NCBI GenBank assembly: GCA_039105265.1
Contig: JAPFFF010000006.1
Span: forward strand, 3,410,001 to 3,474,000
Source: Tritrichomonas musculus
Taxonomy: Eukaryota; Parabasalia; Tritrichomonadida; Tritrichomonadidae
Reading direction: 5' to 3'
Length of the DNA: 64,000 nt
Position 1 is the stretch's first letter, and the number at the start of each line of letters is the position of its first letter. Shown here in pieces: positions 53,210 to 62,933 of the stretch. A model generated the notes under the pieces. It was not told where the DNA came from and did not search any database. It saw only the letters and a program-made list of their open reading frames with translations. Position numbers and translations under genes: made by a program.

Positions 53210-53796
53210 AGATATATAATTTTATTACACTTTTATTATAGAATAAATTATTTTTTTGAATTAAGAATCACCTTTATCTTTGATTCTATTGAATTAATTA
53301 TTTTTAAAAAAATGAGATTAAATTAACTGCTTCTCAAATTTTAGTCATTTTGCCTATTTTAATAGATAATAGGCATAAATAAACATATATCATTAGGTTT
53401 TTGCCACAATTAGCACGTCTTAGGTACCTATATAATTACCATATGTTAATTTGGTATTATTTGGGATGTTTCAAACACTATTTTTATACAAATACATGTG
53501 GAAATATAGTTAAGATCGTCACCAAAAATGTTTTTTATGTGTTTTAGAGCTTTCTGCATGATTAATTTATAAAACATATTAATTATAAACTTTTTCAATG
53601 GTGTTCATGAGTTTTTGGATTCAGCTTACTTCAATCAAATATAGAAGAAATTCATTAATTATACCAAAAATGTGTACAAATTATGAAAATAAAATTGTCA
53701 TTTCTGTAAAAATATATAGAATATGGAAGAATGGCAATTCTGCACATGGGCAAAATTTAAAATTTTATATCACTAAAAAGCAGTTCAAGTCGGCAA
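53210..53796. other. Intergenic, upstream of kinase-LRR gene
   Basis: AT-rich; no gene supported. A 77-codon frame at 53598-53831 has no recognisable features and overlaps the next gene. Confidence 0.5.
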
Positions 53797-56700
53797 TTGA
53801 TGTCAGCAGCGAAACATCCAGTAATAATTAAACCAATACCTTCAGGTGGAGGCATATTTAGGAAAAAAGATGAAGTAAAATCAAAATATTTCATCGATAA
53901 TCTAAAAGATTTTCAAAAAATCGGAAAACTAGGATCAGGTTCATATGGAACAGTTTATAAAATTAGAAATACAAAAACAGAAGAAATATTAGCAGCTAAA
54001 GTGATACGTTATCATGATGGCTACGATATAACAGTCAAACGAGAAATTGATATTTTAATTCAAATTCAACACCCAACCATAATCGAACTTCGAGGATATT
54101 CCAACAAAGATTTTGGAGAGAATATTCAAAAAACGATTGTAATGAATTATATGTCAAAAGGTTCCCTTTTAAACTTAATCGATGACGAGGATAAAGGTTT
54201 TTGTCCAGATGACTATAACAATACCAAGCGACAAATCATTCTTATTGGCATAGCACGAGGTATGATGATATTGCATGAACAAAATGTTATTCACCGTGAC
54301 CTAAAACCCGAAAATATTCTTCTTGAAAACGATTATAGTCCACGAATCTCAGATTTTGGCCTATCAAAATTTTACGATCCAAAAAATTCAATGGATCAAT
54401 CTACAAATAACGTCGGAACCTTGGCATATGCTGCCCCAGAGATCTTAAGAGGTGACAGTTACAATAATAAAGCAGATGTTTATTCTTTTGGCATTCTAAT
54501 GTACGAAGTTCTAAATTCAGTAAGAGCATATAAAGATATGAGCAAAAACACGACATATATTTCTTTATCAAATAACATTGCAAGCGGTTATAGACCAAAA
54601 TTTAATGGATATATCAAAGAAGGGTTTAAAAATCTCATTGAAATTTGCTGGTCTCAAGATTTCAATGAAAGACCAACTTTTTCAGAAATATTTCAAAAAT
54701 TGAGCCTACTTCACGATGAGAAATTTGTTCCTTATGAAAAAGGAAAAATAAGTGATGGTGACTATATGGAAGCAATGCAATACTGCCTTGATGACGTTGA
54801 TTGTGAAGAAGTTTTCACATATATTCAAAAAGTTTACCCAGATTTAGAAAAAGTTGAAAAAAGTGTTTCTGTCAAACCGCCAACTTCGCCAAGACCAACA
54901 ACAGCTTCACCTCGTAAAGCGTTCATTCAGACAAATATGAAAAATAGAGAAGATTATAATCTTCTTTACAATATAGTTCATAAAGAGTCAATTGAAGAAC
55001 AAAAGGATTTTCTATCTAAGTCATCAAGAGCAAATCAGTTTTTCACAAAATTGAGGAAATTTTTGGATTTTGTTGATATTGATGATGGCTACTGTTTCTT
55101 TAATTATGATGAAAAAAGTGATACATGTGAACTGATTGAAGAACCAGAAATGTATATTAAATTTATGTTAACTGAAAAATTACTGTCTGATAATTGTTTT
55201 ATTAACAATGAATTCATTGAAATATTGAAATCATTCAATAAGGTCTACATCGAAATTGATTTCAAATCATATTATTTCGAGTCAATAATTGGTATAGTCT
55301 TGAAGTTGAAGAGCATCCATAAATGTAAGATTGCTGCCTCAGTAATTTTTGAAAGCATAATCAAAATAGATCAAATTTTAAAACCATTTTATTTAATTGA
55401 GATAGTTCGATTAAATAGACAAAATCCAAGAATTAGTTTTAATGAAACATTTGAAGAATGTAGATCAATGAAATATCTGGTATTAAATGGCATATGTACT
55501 GACATTTGCATTGGGGATAATTCATTCAGAAATTGTATATCATTACAAGAATTTTGTTCTGATAAAAAGATAGAAAGTATTGGAAACAGTGCCTTTGAAA
55601 GTTGTATATCATTAAAGAAAGTTTGTTGCTCATGTTCAGTTTCGTTTTTAGGAAAGAATTGCTTTGAAGGATGCTATAATATCAGAACAATTTATTTTCA
55701 TTATATAAAAATTATCGATAGTAGTGCATTTGAAGGATGCACGTCATTAAGAAATTTAAATATTAAAAGCATTGGCAAAGTTTGTTCAAATGCATTTAAA
55801 GGATGTTATTCATTGGAAGAAATTACAATTGACTATATTGAAATTATTGAATCGAATGCATTTGAGAAATGTACATCATTGAGAACAATCAATATTAATT
55901 ATATTAAAATGATTGATTCATATTCATTTAAAGAATGCTCATCATTAAAAGTTATCAACAGCAACAAAATCGAAAAAATAATGTCAAATGCATTTGAAGG
56001 ATGCAAATCATTATCAAAGATAAATGTTGACAATATTGGCATTGTCGATTCAAATGTATTTAAACATTTTTATAACTTAACAGAAATTAACAGTAAAGAA
56101 ATAAAGAAGATCATGTCGCATGCATTTGAAGATTGCACTTCTTTGATGACAATAAATGTTGAAAATATTGAGTTTATTGATTCATTTGCATTTAAAAACT
56201 GTTCTTCATTAATAAGAATAAATAACAAAGAAATTAAAACAGTCATGTCAAATGCATTTGAAGGATGTTCAACAATCAAAGGGTTCAAAACTAATATCAG
56301 TGAAATTTATTCAAATTGCTTTAAAAATTGTTCTTCTCTTGAATATTTTATGGTAAAGAATTATACATTGAAATCAATCGAAGAAGGTGTTTTTGAAGGA
56401 TGTTCATCTCTGAAGAAAATAGAAATCAATGTAGACAACATGTATAATCCACCAATAAAATATATTAAAAAGTCAGCATTCAAAGGATGCTCTTCAATTA
56501 ATCATATTAAAGCAAATTTCGAAGTTGAAATTATCGAGGAATCAGCTTTTGAGAATTGTTTGAAACTTGAAAGTTTTGATTTCTCTAAAGCCAAAGAAAT
56601 CAAATCAAGATGTTTTTATAATTGTTGTTCTTTGAAACAAATAATAATTCCTGAAGGTATCACCAAAATTCCAAAAAATGCTTTTTTCGAATGTTCGTCA

Positions 56701-56988
56701 TTTGAAACATTATCAATTCCAACATCTGTAACAATTATTGAAGAAGGAGCCTTTGCACGGTGCTTTTCATTAATTCAAGTATTATTCCCTTCAACAGTAG
56801 AGAAAATTTGCTCTAATGCATTCAATTATTGTATATCATTACCGTTCATAAGTATTCCAAAATCAGTTAAAATGATTGGAACCGATGCGCTTAAGAATTG
56901 TTTTATGATGAAAGAAATCACCATATCACCATCATTAAAAATTGAAAAAGCAGGACTTGGTGATTATGTTAAAGTCAATAAATTTTAA
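53797..56988 (+). CDS. Protein kinase fused to BspA-like leucine-rich repeats
   Basis: A 1063-codon frame. The kinase domain (about 39-300) is complete: glycine loop LGSGSYGTVYK (45-55), Lys68 in AAKVI, catalytic loop HRDLKPEN with Asp168, DFG at 186, GTLAYAAPEIL and the C-lobe sequence CWSQDFNERPTF, which together resemble tyrosine-kinase-like kinases. A linker (about 300-540) has a Pro/Ser/Thr patch (KPPTSPRPTTASPRKA) and a helical region. From about 560 to 1055 run BspA-type LRR_5 repeats: many copies of AFExCxSLxxIxIxxI, for example SNAFEGCKSLSKINV and IEESAFENCLKLESFDF. No membrane segment or signal peptide is present, so this is a cytosolic kinase whose LRR part probably binds a partner. 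Start codon: the first of two adjacent ATGs is used; Met2 is equally possible. Confidence 0.92.
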   Translation: MMSAAKHPVIIKPIPSGGGIFRKKDEVKSKYFIDNLKDFQKIGKLGSGSYGTVYKIRNTKTEEILAAKVIRYHDGYDITVKREIDILIQIQHPTIIELRGYSNKDFGENIQKTIVMNYMSKGSLLNLIDDEDKGFCPDDYNNTKRQIILIGIARGMMILHEQNVIHRDLKPENILLENDYSPRISDFGLSKFYDPKNSMDQSTNNVGTLAYAAPEILRGDSYNNKADVYSFGILMYEVLNSVRAYKDMSKNTTYISLSNNIASGYRPKFNGYIKEGFKNLIEICWSQDFNERPTFSEIFQKLSLLHDEKFVPYEKGKISDGDYMEAMQYCLDDVDCEEVFTYIQKVYPDLEKVEKSVSVKPPTSPRPTTASPRKAFIQTNMKNREDYNLLYNIVHKESIEEQKDFLSKSSRANQFFTKLRKFLDFVDIDDGYCFFNYDEKSDTCELIEEPEMYIKFMLTEKLLSDNCFINNEFIEILKSFNKVYIEIDFKSYYFESIIGIVLKLKSIHKCKIAASVIFESIIKIDQILKPFYLIEIVRLNRQNPRISFNETFEECRSMKYLVLNGICTDICIGDNSFRNCISLQEFCSDKKIESIGNSAFESCISLKKVCCSCSVSFLGKNCFEGCYNIRTIYFHYIKIIDSSAFEGCTSLRNLNIKSIGKVCSNAFKGCYSLEEITIDYIEIIESNAFEKCTSLRTININYIKMIDSYSFKECSSLKVINSNKIEKIMSNAFEGCKSLSKINVDNIGIVDSNVFKHFYNLTEINSKEIKKIMSHAFEDCTSLMTINVENIEFIDSFAFKNCSSLIRINNKEIKTVMSNAFEGCSTIKGFKTNISEIYSNCFKNCSSLEYFMVKNYTLKSIEEGVFEGCSSLKKIEINVDNMYNPPIKYIKKSAFKGCSSINHIKANFEVEIIEESAFENCLKLESFDFSKAKEIKSRCFYNCCSLKQIIIPEGITKIPKNAFFECSSFETLSIPTSVTIIEEGAFARCFSLIQVLFPSTVEKICSNAFNYCISLPFISIPKSVKMIGTDALKNCFMMKEITISPSLKIEKAGLGDYVKVNKF

Positions 56989-57161
56989 AATAAATTACTG
57001 ATTTTTACTGAAGATTATATGTTTTTTATAATACTTGAATTTTTTTTATTAATTAAAGGTACATATATTTTTTTATGATCTAACTCTTTTTTAATTCAAG
57101 TAAAAAAAATATTTAAGTAATTATTGTAATCGTTGAAATATTGAAATTAGTGATATTCATT

Positions 57162-57256
57162 TATTTAATCTGTCCTTTAGATAAAATGTCAACAATTTCT
57201 TGATGATTTTTTTCTCTAGCATAGTCAATGACAGTTTTGTGAATATTTTATTTCAA
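57162..57256 (-). pseudogene. Orphan terminal ankyrin unit
   Basis: The minus strand encodes HKTVIDYAREKNHQEIVDIL followed by SKGQIK and a stop. This matches the terminal units of the DUF3447 loci (compare NTAIDCARERDDTDIVDILS at 14165-14257). Bases on its upstream side resemble array spacer. No head gene is nearby, so it is the leftover 3' end of a lost DUF3447 locus. Confidence 0.7.
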
Positions 57257-57422
57257 AATTTCATAAATCATTCAAAATTTCAATAAAATTGAAAAAAAAA
57301 TTATTACTAAGAAATATGAAAAAGTTCATAGCTTTTGATTTCAAAACAAACAACAAAAAAAAAAATTATATTATAAATAACATCATCATCAACAACAAAA
57401 GCAATTAATAAAAATATTTTTA

Positions 57423-59123
57423 TTATTTGAACAATTCTTCTGTCATTTCTATCATATCATCATCAACTATATCATGTGCATATTCATTATTTAATGAGCC
57501 ATATATAAACTTCTTATTGGTTTCATTTATTTTGTCTTTAATTTCTATTAATTTTGTCAGTAATTTTTTAGAGAGAATAACAAAACAAAGAGACGAAAAC
57601 ATATCATTGACCATTAACCAATCAAATTCCAAATCAATGTGGGATTCTTTCTTATCAATAACAAATTCCATTTTTTTCACTTCACCATCTTTTTCATAAA
57701 TGATTGGTACTTTTAATGTGAAAATGCAACCACTTTTTGATGTTTGAGTTATTTCTAGAGCAACAAACTTTTGGTTGTATTCAATTTCCTTAACAATCAA
57801 TGTTGGAAAACCGAAGTTTTTCAGCCATGCATCAAAAAATGAAGTATAATCTTCATTCAATGTATTATTAACGCATGAGACAAAATCTGAAATATCAACA
57901 GATTTGTTTTTGTATTGATTTAGATATGACTCGCAAAAATAAAAGAACTTTTCTTCTCCAATCATGTCGTAAAACATTTTCACAACAAAAGCGCCTTTGG
58001 AATAAGTCAAATGTCCAAACAAGTAATTTAAGTTTAATTCTGATTCTTTTTCAACCAAAACCCCTTCATCATAGTAATCCAAGCATGTTTTTCCTTCTTC
58101 TTCTGCAAAGATTTTAAATACATCCAATTTTTTATTAAAATCTCTTAAAATTAAATACTGAATGAATTCTGCAAATCCTTCATTCAACCACAATGAATCC
58201 CAATATTTAATGCAAACTAAATCGCCAAACCATTGATGGACAATTTCGTGCATTATTACAGATGCTTTGCTGGTGAAATATTTATTACTAGAGGTGTAAT
58301 CTGGAAGCGTTATCAATCCATAGTTTTCCATTCCAGGTGGAAGTCCACTCAACGAAATTAGTTGAAGATGTGGCAATTCATATTTGACATGCAATTTTGA
58401 TTCCAACCAATCCAGTGAAAATATCGCAACGTCAAGATACTTCTTTAAATATTTTTCTCGTCCAGGGCTTGTGAAGTATTCAACAAAAATGCCTCCTTTT
58501 GTTGATCCATATATTGATGCAAAATGGCCAACACAAATGCATAGTAAATAGCTGCTCATTGCTGGCGTTGGAAAGAAAGTGACTTCATTTTCATTGTCTA
58601 ATTTATTAATCGATTTAATTGGCATATTTGAAAGAGCTGTTAATTGTGAAGGAATGAGAAGTTTAACTGAAAAAATGGAACGAACAAAAGGTTCATCATA
58701 ACATGGAAGCAGCTGTCGTGCTCCACATGGTTCAAAATCAGTAAGATAATTTCCATTATTCATATAAAATCCAAAACGTTGATTTCGATTAGGTAAAATA
58801 GAATATTCTATTGTAATTGGGTATGTGGTGAAATCAAATTCTTGTACTTTTGATTGATATATAATTAATATTGGATAACTGACTTGGAACCTAAGATTAA
58901 TATTGTTCTGAGAAACTTTCTTGATCTTTAATGTTTTATCAATACTTAAGTATATTTTATCATCATCAATATTTGGAGTTTTTTGAAAAGTGATAGCAAC
59001 ACTGGCATCAAAAGGACATGTACCTTCAACTATGTGCAAATACAAATCATAGCTTTTCGGTATATATATTTGTGGAAGTCTTTCACTTGCTAAGCTCATT
59101 AAATTATAATATTCATGCCACAA
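57423..59123 (-). CDS. M1-family aminopeptidase, short form
   Basis: A 566-codon frame of the gluzincin (M1) family. The exopeptidase motif is present as GMENYG (264-269). The zinc site HEIVHQWFGD has His292, Glu293 and His296, with the third ligand Glu315 in NEGFAEF exactly 18 residues on. The transition-state Tyr is probably 374 (TYSKGAF). The N-terminal beta domain (about 15-200) is recognisable from DFTTYPITIEYS and FEPCGARQLLPCYDEP. Typical M1 enzymes are 850 or more residues with a helical C-terminal domain. Here the frame ends soon after the catalytic domain and a short beta module, so that domain is missing. No signal peptide is seen, so a cytosolic peptide-trimming enzyme is likely. 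Met9 (MSLASERL, codon 59097-59099) is an alternative start. Confidence 0.92.
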   Translation of the reverse strand: MWHEYYNLMSLASERLPQIYIPKSYDLYLHIVEGTCPFDASVAITFQKTPNIDDDKIYLSIDKTLKIKKVSQNNINLRFQVSYPILIIYQSKVQEFDFTTYPITIEYSILPNRNQRFGFYMNNGNYLTDFEPCGARQLLPCYDEPFVRSIFSVKLLIPSQLTALSNMPIKSINKLDNENEVTFFPTPAMSSYLLCICVGHFASIYGSTKGGIFVEYFTSPGREKYLKKYLDVAIFSLDWLESKLHVKYELPHLQLISLSGLPPGMENYGLITLPDYTSSNKYFTSKASVIMHEIVHQWFGDLVCIKYWDSLWLNEGFAEFIQYLILRDFNKKLDVFKIFAEEEGKTCLDYYDEGVLVEKESELNLNYLFGHLTYSKGAFVVKMFYDMIGEEKFFYFCESYLNQYKNKSVDISDFVSCVNNTLNEDYTSFFDAWLKNFGFPTLIVKEIEYNQKFVALEITQTSKSGCIFTLKVPIIYEKDGEVKKMEFVIDKKESHIDLEFDWLMVNDMFSSLCFVILSKKLLTKLIEIKDKINETNKKFIYGSLNNEYAHDIVDDDMIEMTEELFK

Positions 59124-59334
59124 AATTTTAATAATTTTTTGGGAAATTTTGAAAAATTTTGAAAAATTTTCAAAATAGACTTTTTATTGAGCCAATTTTT
59201 ATGTTATATAGCATAAATAATTATAACTTAATGATAAAAATCATTTTTATTCTATATATAACGCAAGAAATATCAAAATATCATTAAAGTCTTACTATTT
59301 AAAATTTGAATGATTTACAATTTTAAAATTAATC

Positions 59335-61029
59335 ATGAGCATAACTCAGCAGGAAAAGATAAATAAAACAACTGAGATAAATGGCATCATATATTTAATC
59401 AACAAAGAAGATCAAACAGCCAGTGTTGTTAGCTGTAATACCAGCAATAACGAAATATCTATTCCACGATCGATTTCAATAAAAACAAAAGAATATATAA
59501 TTACAAAAATTTCAAATTTAAGATTCGCGAAAATAAAATCAGTTAAATTTTCAGTCTTCTCCGAAATCCAAAAAATTGATGATCGCGCTTTTTTTGGATC
59601 TGAAATTGAGAGTTTTCAAATCACAGACCATCTCACATATATCGGTAAATCTGCTTTTCGTGATTGTGGGAAACTTCAAAAAGTTGAAATTTCCGATTTT
59701 TCTGAACTCCAAACAATCGAACAAGAAGCTTTTTATAATACACAAATTGAGAGCTTTACAATTCCACCTCACCTAACATTTATAGGTGAATCTGCCTTTA
59801 ATAATTGCAATAAACTTCGTGAAATTAAAATTCCCGAAAATAGTGACCTTAAAACTATTGGAAAATGTGCTTTTGCTAATACAAAAATTGAATACTTTAC
59901 AATTCCACCTCACCTTACGTGTATTGGTGAATCTGCCTTTGAAAATTGCATCCAGCTTTGCAGAATTGAAATTCCTGAAAATTCAGAGCTTAAAATCATT
60001 GAAAAAGAAGCATTTAGTAATACATCAATTGAAAGCTTTACAATTCCACCTCACCTCACCAAAATTGGTGATTATTCTTTTAAAGATTGTAAAAAACTTC
60101 GAACATTCATAATTCCAAACAATTCAGAACTCCAGACAATTGGCAGTTCTGCATTCAATAATTCTTTGATTGAGAGCCTGACACTTCCTGCAACTCTCGT
60201 CGACGTCAAGGAAGGGTGGTGCTCTTTGATGCCGAATTTGATGAAAATCGCTGTCAGTCCTGACAATCCACGATTTTCTATGCATGGAGACAAAATGATC
60301 ATTGAAAAATCAACTGAGTCAGAAAATTTTGATGCCCTTTTTTTCTGTTGGCGGGACATTCAAAAAGTGACAATTCCAAGTTTCATAAAAATCATTAGAT
60401 CGTGCGCATTTGCATATTGTGATCAACTTCATCAATTTGAAATCCCATCAAATTGTGAAATTCAGTCGATTGAATGCTATGCCTTTTCAAAATCTTCAAT
60501 TGAATACTTTACAATTCCTCCAACCGTCACAAAAATAAGCAAAGGATCTTTTCTACAATGCAAAAAGCTTCGCCGAGTTGAATTTCAAAAGGATTCAAAA
60601 ATAGAGAAAATTGAATGTTGGGCTTTTTCTGGATCAAAAATTGAATCCTTTACAATCCCACCTCACCTCACTGAAATAGAAGATTATGCTTTTCATAAAT
60701 GCAGCAAGCTTCGTAGAGTTGAATTTCTAGATAATTCACAGCTTGAAATAATTGGTGATTGCGCATTTAATATGTCTGCAATTGAATGCTTTACAATTCA
60801 TCCGAGTGTAACAAAAATTGGGATTCAAGCTTTTGATTTTTGCAAGAATCTGCAAATAATCGAAATTGATGAAAATTCTGTGATAGAGCCGTTTCATATT
60901 ATCAATCAATTTACGTCTCACAATGAACAACTTTTAGTCATGATTCCAGTAAATAAGAGAGATGAGGTCATTTGCAATGATAATTCTAATGATCTTTTTA
61001 ATTCAGATGATTATGCTGACTTTTTATAA
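59335..61029 (+). CDS. BspA-like leucine-rich repeat protein
   Basis: A 564-codon frame made almost entirely of LRR_5 (BspA-type) repeats of about 23 or 46 residues. The repeated pattern is IESFTIPPHLTxIGESAFxNC followed by KLRxIEIPENSELKxIxxxAF. An N-terminal cap (about 1-75) starts MSITQQEKINKTTEINGIIY. No signal peptide or C-terminal membrane segment is visible, unlike those trichomonad BspA proteins that are surface-anchored. Such proteins are expanded in trichomonads and have been linked to host or bacterial contact; an intracellular binding role fits this copy better. The gene starts 211 bp from the divergent aminopeptidase gene, so the two may share a promoter region. Confidence 0.9.
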   Translation: MSITQQEKINKTTEINGIIYLINKEDQTASVVSCNTSNNEISIPRSISIKTKEYIITKISNLRFAKIKSVKFSVFSEIQKIDDRAFFGSEIESFQITDHLTYIGKSAFRDCGKLQKVEISDFSELQTIEQEAFYNTQIESFTIPPHLTFIGESAFNNCNKLREIKIPENSDLKTIGKCAFANTKIEYFTIPPHLTCIGESAFENCIQLCRIEIPENSELKIIEKEAFSNTSIESFTIPPHLTKIGDYSFKDCKKLRTFIIPNNSELQTIGSSAFNNSLIESLTLPATLVDVKEGWCSLMPNLMKIAVSPDNPRFSMHGDKMIIEKSTESENFDALFFCWRDIQKVTIPSFIKIIRSCAFAYCDQLHQFEIPSNCEIQSIECYAFSKSSIEYFTIPPTVTKISKGSFLQCKKLRRVEFQKDSKIEKIECWAFSGSKIESFTIPPHLTEIEDYAFHKCSKLRRVEFLDNSQLEIIGDCAFNMSAIECFTIHPSVTKIGIQAFDFCKNLQIIEIDENSVIEPFHIINQFTSHNEQLLVMIPVNKRDEVICNDNSNDLFNSDDYADFL

Positions 61030-61139
61030 AATTTTTTAATGAAGAAATATTATTTTATATATACATTTTGAAGATTTTTTGAAGTTTGAGTTATTCTGAA
61101 TATTCTCCAAGTATTCCAATGATATGTCTATCAACTGCC
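61030..61139. other. Short intergenic piece
   Basis: AT-rich 3' flank of the BspA-like gene; nothing else seen. Confidence 0.4.
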
Positions 61140-61290
61140 ATTTTTCCTCATGACTGGTTTCTTTGAGGATTCAAAAAAATTCTTTTCGAAATTTTTCTTT
61201 CAATTTAGAATTTGCTTTCTTCAGTTCAAGAAATTCTAGAAGAATGTTCTGAACACTTTTCATTTTTCTAACAAATTCTTCAATGTTCAT
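61140..61290 (-). pseudogene. DUF3447 5'-end relic
   Basis: The minus strand from an ATG at 61290 reads MNIEEFVRKMKSVQNILLEF and LELKKANSKLKEKF, then a stop. It aligns with the start helix of the DUF3447 gene at 11569 (MNFEELKEKMKTIQNIILEF). The rest of the gene is missing. It is the second truncated DUF3447 start in the window. Confidence 0.65.
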
Positions 61291-61635
61291 TTTTAACAAA
61301 AGTATTGAAATGTGATATAAAAATAAAATCAATCAATTTTTTATATCACAAAATGTTATCAATTTTGAGTTTAATATAAAACAAATAAATATGAAAAGCT
61401 ACTGAGGATTTCTGAGGAATGTTCTCAATTTTTGAATTGGCGTATAAAATGGTGGATGATTACTCCACGAAAAAATTCATGAGTAGGGGGTCATGCTTTT
61501 TTCGATATAATTTTCAATAAAAGAACTTTAACAAAAAGAAACTTTAACAAAAAGAAATTTATTTTTTAGTATTTAGTATATTTAAAGCAAGATTAGTATA
61601 TAAAAAATTTACTTTACATAAATTTTCAGAGCCAT
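61291..61635. other. AT-rich intergenic
   Basis: No gene seen. It contains a small tandem repeat of AACTTTAACAAAAAGAA (about 61524-61558). Confidence 0.5.
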
Positions 61636-62335
61636 ATGGCGTGTTTTTTTCCAAAAAAAAAAAAAAAAAAAATGGTTCCGATTGATTTAATAGAAGATAG
61701 ATGCTCGTCATTGAAAGAAATCACAATTCCTTCTTCAATGACATCATTTAAAAATTACACTTTTCAGGGATGTTCGTTATTAGCACGAATAACCATTCCT
61801 TTTTTTGAGACAACAATCGGTGACACTGCTTTCAATGGATGTCATTCATTGAGTGAAATAATATTTCCTTCTTCAGTTGGGCGTATCGGTGAATATTCTT
61901 TCTCTGATTGCTCGTCATTGAAGCAAATAGAAATACCTTCTTCTATTAAATCGGAAATTATTGTTTTTACAGATGCTCTTCTTTGGAGAAAGTTTCGATT
62001 CTTTCTAAAATTACATCAATTGGAGATGGCGTTTTTAGTTCATGTACTTCTTTGGCTTTAATTTCTATCTATAATTGCTCATCATTAACGCAAATTGAAG
62101 TTCCATCTTCTGTTAAATCAATTGGAAATTGTGCTTTTTATGGATGTTCATCATTGGCAATATTTCATTACCTCCTTTGATTAAATCAATTGGTGGTTAT
62201 GCTTTTTATGGATGCGCTTTATTGGCAGAAGAATGTGTCCCATCTTTTGTAGTTTCTGTTGGCAATAATGCTTTTTCAATAAGACTTTTTGTCAAAATAA
62301 ATTTTAAATTTTTTTTTATTGCTTACATAAAGTAA
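61636..62335 (+). pseudogene. BspA-like leucine-rich repeat pseudogene
   Basis: Consecutive LRR_5 repeats can be read in three frames: CSSLKEITIPSSMTSFKNYT, DTAFNGCHSLSEIIFPSS and YSFSDCSSLKQIEIPSSIKS (61700-61955). Further pieces at about 61983-62180 include FSSCTSLALISI and SSVKSIGNCAFYGCSSL, and the last at 62129-62335 includes IKSIGGYAFYGCALL. Frame changes occur around 61960, 62060 and 62165. The first frame begins with a 20-base A run that encodes Lys and is not a natural LRR cap, so the true start is lost. It lies downstream of, and in the same direction as, the intact BspA-like gene, but its repeat type (IPSSxxxIG) is closer to other family members. Confidence 0.75.
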
Positions 62336-62620
62336 GATTCAAAAGGCTTGTGACAAACTTTTTCAATACGTAAAGGTCAAAATTACTCATTTTAAATGTC
62401 AATAAGTCCCAAGTAGAATGCAAGATTTTCAGAGAAACATTGAAAAAAATTGAATGTTGTCCCAAGCTTTTTGAATCCAACTTTTTATAAAAATTCGTGT
62501 TTATATTTTGTTTTTATTAATTTCAGATGTATTGTTTATAATAATTACAGTGAACAAACTAATTGTACTCAATTTTTTTTAAAAATTACAAAGTGATAAA
62601 AAAAAAAAAAATTAAAAAAA
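62336..62620. other. AT-rich intergenic
   Basis: No gene or repeat of note; an A run directly precedes the tRNA. Confidence 0.5.
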
Positions 62621-62692
62621 TGTCCAAGGATGGAATCGAACCATCACCAAACCTGTGTTAGAGGTTCACTCTTGCCATTAAGTTACTCAGAC
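62621..62692 (-). tRNA. tRNA-Val (anticodon AAC)
   Basis: The minus strand gives a 72-nt cloverleaf. The acceptor GTCTGAG pairs with CTTGGAC (two G-T pairs), the D stem is ACT/AGT, and the anticodon stem AACCT/AGGTT carries loop CTAACAC (anticodon AAC). The T arm is GATGG-TTCGATT-CCATC and the discriminator base is A. A long A run lies 3' of it on the plus strand (a T run on its own strand), which fits an RNA polymerase III terminator. Confidence 0.9.
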
Positions 62693-62933
62693 TTTATATC
62701 TTTATTATATTTTTGCAATATTTCAAAATTTAAATGAGATATTTATCAACAATCGAAAAAGTTGAACATTTGTACATAATTGCAGTTAAAGTGCATCATT
62801 AAATAATTTTATAATTGCAACAATTTAAAGCATTACTGAAACTTGCAAGTTAAAAATCATACTATAGATAAATAATAAGAATTATATTTAAATGATTTCA
62901 TGACTTTAATAGCAAAGAGCCAATACCCTCTCT

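Noticed and set aside
53598-53831. 77-codon frame upstream of the kinase-LRR gene
   Set aside because: No recognised features, and it overlaps the start of a much better supported gene.
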